From: Cladosporium sp. IMV 00045
Lineage: Eukaryota; Ascomycota; Dothideomycetes; Cladosporiales; Cladosporiaceae
Reading direction: 5' to 3'
Length of the DNA: 26,738 nucleotides
NCBI GenBank assembly: GCA_001931905.2
Contig: MSJI02000547.1
Coordinates: 1-26,738 of the forward strand
This document shows, in pieces, positions 17,859 through 26,738 of this stretch. Made by a program: the position numbers and the translations under genes. The notes under the pieces were generated by a model. The model worked only from the letters and a program-made list of their open reading frames with translations, ran no database searches and had not been told where the DNA came from. How positions within the stretch are numbered: position 1 is the stretch's first letter; the number at the start of each line of letters is the position of its first letter.

Positions 17859-18422
17859 CTTTGCTGTAGTCTGTCGTTCGTTCGGTCGGGTGGCTTTTGT
17901 GTCGAGTTGATGATCGGGTGGGGAGGTGCTTCAAATCAGTGATATGCGACCAGACGATATGGCAAGCGGTAGTGGTGGTTCAAACGGTCGTAGCAAGTCT
18001 CGAGACTTTCTGGTGGGCTGGGCTTTGGTTGAAGAACGGCGAACGGACAGATTGCGCGCGGGTGTTCGTGGCGTTGAGAGGCCAGCCAGCAACCAGCAAA
18101 GCCACGAGTGTGGCTGAGCCGGGGTGAATTAACCCCAGCCTTGCCCAATTTGATTACCTGCCCTTCACCCCTGGCTTGATTGATGCTTTAAGTAATTCGG
18201 TGGGACGAACTTGCCCAGTCCTCCACGACTTTTGTTTCGGCTTAAGCAATCGAACCTCGGACCTGAAGCAACGGACCGACGGGCAAGACATCATAGGGTA
18301 GCTGGTAGCTGCTTATACCGAGCAAGCATGTAGCATTGTATCGCCCTTCGCCTCAAGCCATTGCAGTCTTCCAAACTCCACACTATCTCTCCTCTCACAA
18401 GGCATTCACAGAATCACACAGG
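17859..18422. promoter_or_regulatory. Divergent promoter, RER1 / enoyl-CoA hydratase
   Basis: 564 bp between the start codons. No TATA box or known site stands out. An in-frame ATG at 18336 upstream of the hydratase would put 29 extra residues before the presequence. Short frames at 17897-18148 overlap on both strands and are not called. Confidence 0.45.
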
Positions 18423-19355
18423 ATGCTCTCATCACGCCTGAGACCCTGCACCTCGCAGTTCAACAAGTTCATCGTGCCATTGCGAGCTCGCTACTCCTCG
18501 GCAGCCGACAAGCAGTATGAGTTCCTCAAAGTCACCGTCCCTCGAACAGGCGTGGGCATGAGTATGTCAACTCAGCAAAACCAAATCAACCCACTGTCAT
18601 CGCCCAGCTAACACCCAAAACCAGTCCAACTCCACCGCCCCAAGGCCCTCAACGCCCTCTTCACGCCCCTCATAACCGAGCTAAACAGCGCCCTCAAGTC
18701 CTTCGACGCCGACCCCAGCATCGGCGCCATGGTGCTGACCGGCAGCGAGAAAGCCTTCGCGGCCGGCGCGGACATCAAAGAAATGGCGCCCAAATCCTTC
18801 GCGGACGCCTACGGAGCCGACTTCATCGAGTCGTGGTCCGAGCTGCCCGCGCTGATCAAGAAGCCCGTCATCAGCGCCGTCAACGGGCACGCGCTCGGCG
18901 GCGGCTGCGAGCTGGCCATGATGGCCGACGTGCTGTACTGCAGCGCGAAAGCGAATTTCGGGCAGCCGGAGATTAAACTGGGCGTCATCCCGGGTGCGGG
19001 AGGGAGTCAGCGTCTCACGCGCGCGATTGGCAAGAGTAGGGCGATGGAGCTGATTCTGACGGGGAAGAATTTCAGCGGCCAGGATGCGTACGACTGGGGT
19101 TTGGCGGCGAGGGTGTTTGAGACGCCGGAGGCTTGCGTTGATGGAGCCCTGGATACCGCGGAGACGATTGCGGGTTACTCCAAGATTGCTGTCAAGGCGG
19201 GCAAGGAGGCGGTAAACAAGAGTCAGGACTTGGGCGTGAGGGAGGGTGTGGAGTACGAGCGTAGGATCTTCCACAGCCTCTTTGGCAGTGAGGATCAGAA
19301 GATCGGTATGAAGGCTTTCGCAGAGAAGAAGAAGCCTGAGTGGACTCACCGGTAA
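18423..19355 (+). CDS. Mitochondrial short-chain enoyl-CoA hydratase (crotonase), 2 exons
   Basis: Exon 1 is 18423-18561 and exon 2 is 18625-19355; the 63-bp phase 1 intron has donor GTATGT and a GCTAAC branch point. The product is 289 aa. The first ~30 residues (MLSSRLRPCTSQFNKFIVPLR) form a basic, Ser-rich mitochondrial presequence. The crotonase fold follows: IQLHRPKALNALFTPL, AFAAGADIKEM (oxyanion-hole loop), ALGGGCELAMM and FGQPEIKLGVIPGAGGSQRL. Glu142 and Glu162 match the two catalytic glutamates (144 and 164 in the rat enzyme). It hydrates trans-2-enoyl-CoA to L-3-hydroxyacyl-CoA in beta-oxidation and branched-chain amino-acid breakdown. The start at 18423 is preferred because the presequence fits there; an in-frame ATG at 18336 remains possible. 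The C-terminus (KKKPEWTHR) has no peroxisomal signal. It converges with the 89-aa gene. Confidence 0.94.
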
Positions 19356-19569
19356 ATCTTGAGCTCTTCAAAAATAGCAGAAGACCGTCAACTCATGTAC
19401 ATGTAACGAATATAATACAAGAAAGGACAGTTTCCATTGTCGAGTTAATACAAAATACATCTCAAACAAAAACAAGCGTAGCATCATGTCTCATCGTGAA
19501 GCTTCCCAACAACGCCCAGCCTGAACAAGGCGCATGGTCTTACACCATCCTCCAAATCAAGATCCAAGT

Positions 19570-20054
19570 TTAAGTCTCCTTCCTCATCCCCAAATCCAAA
19601 TGATCCGCAGTCCCAGTGCTCTGGTTCGCAATCTGGTTCTTAGCATCAACGCTAGTCCCCGAGACGGTCTCTCCCTTGCCTGTTCGCGATGCGAAGTCAG
19701 TACCAATCATGCAGTGTGCTCACTCTCCATGCGAAAAGAGACGGAGAAAGCAGATGAAGAGCAGTAGAAGCAAACTCACTCTTGCCCAAATCACTAATCC
19801 CCTTACCCGCCTCGTCGGACTTCTTCGACTGCCCGCCGCGCAGGTCCATGCCGCCGCCCATGGTCTCTCCCACGGCGTTGGAGATGGATTGGAGGCCGCC
19901 TGGAATGGGACGAAAGGTCAGCTCTTGGTGTCTTCAAGAAAGCGCAAGCAGACGTTGGGGTCTACACGGTCAAGAGACACATGGTTTGGAGGAAGGTAAT
20001 GAGAGGGGACATACCACCAGAGCCCTTGAGAGCGTCGCGCATGCTTTCGGTCAT
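19570..20054 (-). CDS. Small hydrophilic protein of unknown function, 89 aa, 3 exons
   Basis: Found by splicing, not as one frame. Exons are 20015-20054 (40 nt), 19780-19899 (120 nt) and 19570-19679 (110 nt); introns of 115 and 100 bp have donors GTATGT and GTGAGT, CTGAC branch points and CCAG/ACAG acceptors, and the frame stays open across both, to a TAA stop. The protein begins MTESMRDALKGSG, continues SISNAVGETMGGGMDLRGGQ and GKGISDLGK, and ends DHLDLGMRKET. It is Gly/Ser/Lys/Asp-rich with few aromatic residues, no signal peptide and no membrane segment: probably disordered, somewhat like stress-related hydrophilins, but that is only a resemblance. I do not recognise the family. Convergent with the enoyl-CoA hydratase (214 bp apart), and same strand as the SRPK gene upstream. 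Confidence 0.65.
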
Positions 20055-20965
20055 TTTGGCGTTATTTCTTGGAGTGGGTTGGAGATTTTGGTAGGATATG
20101 AAGGAGTTCGATTCAGATGCGTCAAGATAGGTCTTGGGAGCAAGATCAAAGTGAAAGGTTCATGTTGAAGTGAGTTCAAAGAGGAACGCCTCCGGTGGTT
20201 ACACCAATGACGTAGCCTGAGGAGACGGCTGGAAGAGATGAAGTCAGGTTTACACCCCTGTCAACCCTCGCAGCCGCGTAACCTCAACCACAGCATCAAG
20301 ATGAAGAAGAATCAAGTGGAAAAGCAAAAAAAACACAGGTTTCATGTACGCATACCCTTATCTACCTTCCACATCTCAACCGCACCCTCCGCTAGGAAAG
20401 AAAAGGGGAAACGAAACCGCATCCTTGGGGAAGACGTCCAGTTCCTCCCCTCCGCGCAACCATAACTGTAATTCGATCCAGAATGAAGGAGGTCGGAATA
20501 ATGAGAGTTGTTGTTTTGCTCGTTGTGCGCGTCTCCTTCCACCATCTCCCACCCCCGTTGTGTGTGCAAGTCCATCTCCCTTTCCCATCGCCTCTTCCTT
20601 CCAATTGATGACTCTCCCTCGATTTGTACAAAAGTGAAAACTAGCCACCTCATCTGATGCCTCTTCTCCTCGCATCACCATCCCACAACCCAAGTTATTC
20701 TCGCACAAAAACTCCAAACTATGACTTTTCGTTCTTTGTTTCCTCTTCAAAATTTACTCGGTTGGACAAGAAGAAGAGGTATGGTACGAATTGTCCATGT
20801 CCCATTTGATCTCTCCGGTCTCCTTCATTCCAAAGTAACGCACGTAACAAAACCCCTTGTAAAAAAAGGGAACCCCTTAGAAGATGTAGAAAAGGGAAGG
20901 AGAGAGAAAAGAAAGAATCATGATCGAGTTAACAGCATCCTCCCCACCGTCTCATCTAACGTCCC
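20055..20965. other. Gap between SRPK 3' end and the 89-aa gene
   Basis: 911 bp. It includes the 3' UTR of the SRPK gene and the promoter of the 89-aa gene. An octamer AACCCCTT occurs twice 20 bp apart (20851 and 20871), each containing a CCCCT stress-type core, but this lies close to the SRPK 3' end and far from the next start. An inverted CCAAT box (ATTGG on the minus strand) is near 20205. No gene is seen. Confidence 0.45.
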
Positions 20966-23230
<2,265 letters not shown>

Positions 23231-24241
23231 GGTGCAGCGACGGGAGTATTACGGAGAGTGAGTGTCTTACGGGCGTGGAGTCGCCAGAGTGCCGGGTTCG
23301 GCGGTGCTGATGGGGATTATCGGGCGTGGTGAGCGGGCGGGCGCATATATCGCGAAATGGGGCACCAGGGTACAGTGGCTGGCTTTGCTGGCTGGCTGGC
23401 CTGGGTGACTGGAGTGTGTGGGTTGGGCGAGATGACGTCTTCGCACTGGTACGTCCGCGCGGTGAAGAGAGCGAGCGGTGAGGCAGAGGCGGAGGGGGGA
23501 GGGAAGAGTAGTTGTGGTGGTGGCGGTGGTGAGTACGTGGTGATAGTGATGGATTGATATGGTGGAGGAGGTGGAGTCGTGGTGGTAGTCTGGATCGTGT
23601 TGTGCGGTGGTGGTGAGTGCACCCAGTACCACCTCCTAGTAGCGAGTGGTGGGTTGTAGCGGGGCAGTGTTCGCGCAATGGGCGGAGAGGCAAGTGGAGT
23701 GCCGGGCTTGAGGCTTGAGAGATGGGTCGAAGTAGGAGATGGGCTGGAAGGTCTTTCTCGCTGGCGTTGCTTGCTTGACTTGGTTTGTTTATCACTCGAT
23801 ATGTTCAAGGTAAATCAAGTCATTCAACGGAGAGAGTGAGGATTGAATGTTCTAGCCTTGTGAATAATCTCACATCTCATCGCATACAGCAGGCAGTAGA
23901 TCCTGTCGAGCAAATTCCCAGGGCTGTCCATCCAGGCTCTTCTATCACCCACCACATCCAACCTATTGCTGCAAGGTACACCTACACATGTGTCTATTCC
24001 CTCGTACACAAGCTACCTCGCTCTTTGTCACAAATCTTCCTTTACAGAAACACAAAACACTCACCATCACACATGCACATCTCCCATCGTCGATCGCGAG
24101 TCTAATCCCCGTCACATCATAGCGCACTGCTACCCGTGGGGACCTTGATGGCGAGCTTGTGATCTGCCGCACTACTAGGGACAACACCACAATATTACTT
24201 GCACCTCCTCTCCATCCACACACGCACTCACCTTCCATACC
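23231..24241. promoter_or_regulatory. Divergent promoter and long leader, SRPK / CCDC174-like
   Basis: 1,011 bp between start codons. Next to SRPK, 23240-23640 is made of CAC/ACC/TCC-rich simple sequence on the minus strand, consistent with a pyrimidine-rich leader. It contains upstream ATGs, one (23795) opening a 221-codon frame that overlaps the SRPK start out of frame. Next to the CCDC174-like gene the last 60 bp are rich in C and A. No gene is called. Confidence 0.5.
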
Positions 24242-25369
24242 ATGCCCCCTCCCTCCTCAAATAAAGACTCCGCCCTCTATGGCTTCCAACGCCCCAAACG
24301 CCTCAAAGGCGACAAGGAAATATCCTCCAACACCACCATGTCCTTCACCAGCCAACTCAGCTCTCTGATCAACACTTCCTCCTCCTCTAACAACTCCACG
24401 CGACCAAAACCCACCCGCACCAAAGCGAAGAAAGAAGACATCTTCACAACCCACAACTGCAACGCCGCGGCACGCGCTCAGCGCGATCTCGACGATGCCG
24501 CCAACCCGGCTTTTGCGCAGAAGCATACCACGAACGGTGAGGGGCTTGACAGGACGCTGTGGGAGCGCAGTAAGAGGAAGATGGAGGAGAAGGCGAGGCT
24601 TTACGCTGCCATGAAGCGCGGGGATGTGGAGGATGAGAATGAGAGGTTCGCGGTGGATTTTGATCGGAAGTGGGCTGAGAGGCATGGGAGTGGGGATGAG
24701 GATTTGTCTGAGGAGGATGATGATGACGAGGATGAGGACGAACACGACAGAGAAATGGTAGAATACGTCGACGAATTCGGCCGCACCAGACAAGGCACCC
24801 GCGCCGAAGCGGCGCGAGCAGCTCGACAAGCGCGCGGACAAGCAGACATGGCCGGCGACAAGTTCACGGCGAGACCGTCTGCTCCTTCGGGCATTATCTA
24901 CGGCGATACGATCCAGCACGAAGCTTTCAACCCGGACATGCCGATCGCTATGCAGATGGAGGAGCTGGCGAAGAAGCGCGACAGGAGTCTCACGCCGCCG
25001 CCGGACGTGCACTTCGATGCTACGAGGGAGGTTAGGCAGAAGGGTACGGGATTTTTTCAGTTTAGTGAGGATGCGGATGAGAGGAAGAGGCAGATGGGCG
25101 AGCTGGAGCGGGAGAGGAAGGAGACTGAGAGGGTGCGCAAGGAGAGACAAGACGCCGAGGCGCAAGAGGTGCAACGAGACGATGTTGGGCTTGACAATGC
25201 GGACAAGCGAGGCAGCAAAAGAAAAGCGGATGAGATTTTTGATGAGCTCGATGCGAGAATGGCCGGCCAGACGGCTGCGTCGAGGGAGGTTGGCGTGGAC
25301 GAGCATGCAGATACTATGGATGCCATGCAGAAGATTGAAGCGGCGTTGGCACGCGAAAGTGCTGAGTGA
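24242..25369 (+). CDS. CCDC174-like (DUF4078) coiled-coil protein
   Basis: Intronless, 375 aa. Features in order: a basic, Ser-rich N-terminus, SSLINTSSSSNNS, a basic patch (KPTRTKAKK), LWERSKRKMEEKARLYAAMKRGD, an acidic run at 152-169, the signature YVDEFGRTRQGTR (175-187), GTGFFQFSEDADERKRQMGE (about 265-284), and a charged coiled coil with a C-terminal Lys/Arg patch (RGSKRKADEIFDELDARM). The DEFGRTR and GxGFxxFS blocks are those I associate with CCDC174 proteins (DUF4078), nuclear proteins linked in animals to RNA processing and the exon junction complex. The role in fungi is not known to me. It is divergent from the SRPK gene, another splicing-related function, which may be chance. A 375-codon antisense frame is a shadow. 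Confidence 0.82.
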   Translation: MPPPSSNKDSALYGFQRPKRLKGDKEISSNTTMSFTSQLSSLINTSSSSNNSTRPKPTRTKAKKEDIFTTHNCNAAARAQRDLDDAANPAFAQKHTTNGEGLDRTLWERSKRKMEEKARLYAAMKRGDVEDENERFAVDFDRKWAERHGSGDEDLSEEDDDDEDEDEHDREMVEYVDEFGRTRQGTRAEAARAARQARGQADMAGDKFTARPSAPSGIIYGDTIQHEAFNPDMPIAMQMEELAKKRDRSLTPPPDVHFDATREVRQKGTGFFQFSEDADERKRQMGELERERKETERVRKERQDAEAQEVQRDDVGLDNADKRGSKRKADEIFDELDARMAGQTAASREVGVDEHADTMDAMQKIEAALARESAE

Positions 25370-26269
25370 ACAAGAAATATCCATGATGCTGTGGATACCC
25401 TTTAAGAGTGATGGGTGTCTTGCGAGACAGCCTTACCGGTTGCTCAGAGAGTCGAAGATCGGCCGGCCGGCCAAGAGAACATAAAGACATCTGCAATCTA
25501 ACTTGATACCCATCAAACACCCAACCGGAGGACAAAAACAATCGTCTCGATCATGTCGTCAAGCTGACTCGTCCAGCCAAGTACAGTACTACATCGAGAC
25601 CCCTCCATCGATAACATGAAATCACCCGCCCCCACTTCCAAGACGACCACCCCTCGCGAATCTCGCAAGCAAACACAGCAAAGATCACCCAGATACAAAC
25701 AAAGTTGCTTTTTCGAAGCATCATCGCGGCAGAATATCACGATGACATGGGAAACATGCAAGAACAAAACCCTGCTGCTGCTCGAGCAACACGGCTGACC
25801 AGGCGAGGCGAGAGGGCGACGCTTGGCTTACGATGACCCGCACGACTTGTGCGTCTCACATTTACCGGAAACAGTCGGGGCGCAATAGTCTCGCGGTCTG
25901 CCGTCATCTGGGCGGGTGGGCGAAGAAATCAGGCTCCATCCAATCCGGCGCTTCTGTGGAGGGATGGTGTCTCCGCTTGGGAAAAAGGCAGAAGCTCTCT
26001 TTCTGCCGCTGCAGACGAGACATGCGCTTTTTGTGCGGTTTTCCCTGGTCCCAAAGTTCGCTGGGTCACGTGCAAAATCGGGCGGCGATGGGCGAATGGT
26101 GGGGTGGCGGCTCGAGGAAAGAGGGGCAGCCCGAACATTATAAGTAGCTGGCTTGACTCCTCTTGAAGCTCACTTGTTATTAGTATTCAACAAAACGACT
26201 CAACAATCGCAAAGACAACTACAACTTCTTTCCTCCAAACCCCACCAACAAATTCAAACTTCATTCAAA
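25370..26269. promoter_or_regulatory. Metallothionein upstream region
   Basis: 900 bp. The left part is the 3' flank of the CCDC174-like gene and includes the self-complementary 12-mer GGCCGGCCGGCC (25461-25472). The right part is the metallothionein promoter: E-box CACGTG (26067-26072), a TATA box near 26139, and an A/C-rich leader of roughly 95-100 nt. A 60-codon frame at 25616-25798 and an 84-codon frame opposite it (25513-25767) show no family features and are not called. Confidence 0.5.
26139..26146 (+). promoter_or_regulatory. TATA box of the metallothionein gene
   Basis: TATAAGTA, about 124-131 bp before the ATG. It is followed at a normal distance by a CT/CA-rich leader. A TATA box is usual for strongly induced fungal genes. 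Confidence 0.6.
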
Positions 26270-26419
26270 ATGGGCGGCTGCGGCAACGCTGGATGCACCT
26301 GCACCAACTGCACCTGCGCTCCGGGCGCGTGCACTTGCTCCAAGTGTATGTTTTGATACCTCTCCTGCAAGACTGCAATATCACCAAGCAACACAGCACT
26401 GACACTATCGCCTGCAGAA
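26270..26419 (+). CDS. Copper-type metallothionein, 25 aa, stop codon formed by splicing (2 exons)
   Basis: Exon 1 is 26270-26345: ATG plus 24 codons and one T. The 72-bp intron 26346-26417 has donor GTATGT, branch point CTGAC (26399-26403) and acceptor CTGCAG; joining T to AA at 26418-26419 makes the TAA stop. The 25-residue peptide has seven cysteines at 4, 9, 11, 14, 16, 21 and 23, in three Cys-Thr-Cys modules, starts MGGCG and ends CSK. Size, seven cysteines, no aromatic or His residues and the Lys end match the Neurospora-type fungal metallothionein, which binds Cu(I) as a thiolate cluster; the spacing here differs from the Neurospora one. The expected role is cytosolic copper storage and detoxification, induced by metal. 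If the intron is kept, reading continues Cys-Met-Phe-stop (28 aa, eight cysteines). Confidence 0.88.
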
Positions 26420-26738
26420 ACGAGCAGCCTCGATCCCAACCTTTCATGATCTGAGAGACTTCCCACACTCGCGTTCTCTGGGGAAAAGACAATCACCGGC
26501 AATGCTTTCGGCCATTTGCTGCGCTTCAAAGAATGTACACAGCTAGGAGGACTTTCGCAAGGACTGCTTTCTGTTTTGGACGGGAGGGATTTTTGAAGAC
26601 GTGGAGGTGCGGGTTTTGAGATTTGATACGATGTGACGATGATGATGAGAGGATGGCTGGCGCTGTTGAACTCAGTAGCTTGGTATCAGAACGATATGTG
26701 AGGAACATCACTTGATCTCTTTTCTTTTTTTTTTTTTT
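26420..26738. other. Metallothionein 3' region and right window end
   Basis: Likely 3' UTR and downstream flank of the metallothionein gene. No other gene is visible. The window ends in a T-rich tract (about 26717-26738). Confidence 0.45.

Noticed and set aside
20851..20878. Paired AACCCCTT as stress-response elements
   Set aside because: The CCCCT core is very short, and the pair lies at the 3' end of SRPK, about 800 bp from the nearest downstream start.
24257..25384. 375-codon minus-strand open frame
   Set aside because: Exact antisense of the CCDC174-like gene; Leu/Arg-rich product expected from reversed Glu/Arg/Lys codons.
25461..25472. GGCCGGCCGGCC as a structural element
   Set aside because: A simple GC-rich self-complementary run; nothing around it suggests function.
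25616..25798. 60-codon plus-strand frame
   Set aside because: Thr/Lys/Gln-rich, poor start context, no conservation clue; more likely flanking sequence.
26717..26738. Terminal T-rich tract as a poly(A)-derived retroelement end
   Set aside because: It is cut by the window edge, with no target-site duplication or element visible; simple sequence is the plainer reading.

Overview
The window looks like nuclear DNA of a filamentous ascomycete (Pezizomycotina), most likely a Dothideomycete. The reasons are compact genes with short introns (about 57-140 bp, one of 294 bp), GT..AG sites with CTAAC/CTGAC branch points, a DGTS (betaine lipid) synthase of the fused fungal type, a fungal complex I 20.9 kDa subunit, and an F-box protein of the kind expanded in Mycosphaerella-like fungi. 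The class-level placement is inference from protein style, not from a search.

Layout, left to right: a mitochondrial OMS1-like methyltransferase (-) and a peroxisomal FAD-dependent amine oxidase (+) share a 398-bp divergent promoter. After a 1.3-kb gap comes a 573-aa fungal protein of unknown function (+), convergent with ERG2 sterol C-8 isomerase (-, 2 exons). Then come an F-box protein (-), an intron-containing tRNA-Ala(AGC) (-), the Arp2/3 subunit ARPC5 (-, 3 exons) divergent from the complex I 20.9-kDa subunit (+, 2 exons), and the BTA1 betaine lipid synthase (-, 2 exons). After a 1.4-kb gap lie RER1 (-, 4 exons) divergent from a mitochondrial enoyl-CoA hydratase (+, 2 exons), an 89-aa three-exon gene of unknown function (-), and an SRPK-type SR-protein kinase (-, 4 exons) divergent from a CCDC174-like protein (+). 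Last is a 25-aa metallothionein (+, 2 exons) behind its own TATA box.

The genes do not form a metabolic cluster or mobile island. They are mostly housekeeping functions: sterol and betaine lipid synthesis, ER retrieval, actin nucleation, respiration and beta-oxidation, and splicing. I see no transposon, CRISPR, phage or secondary-metabolite module. The items most worth a second look are the metallothionein, whose stop codon is created by splicing and whose unspliced reading adds an eighth cysteine; the SRPK gene with two possible first exons; the 89-aa spliced gene; the 573-aa conserved-looking protein; the 3 x 21-residue repeat in the F-box protein; and a diverged ~95-bp tandem duplication behind BTA1.

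Exon boundaries were worked out by hand from reading frame, splice consensus and recalled family sequence. No alignment or RNA evidence was available.
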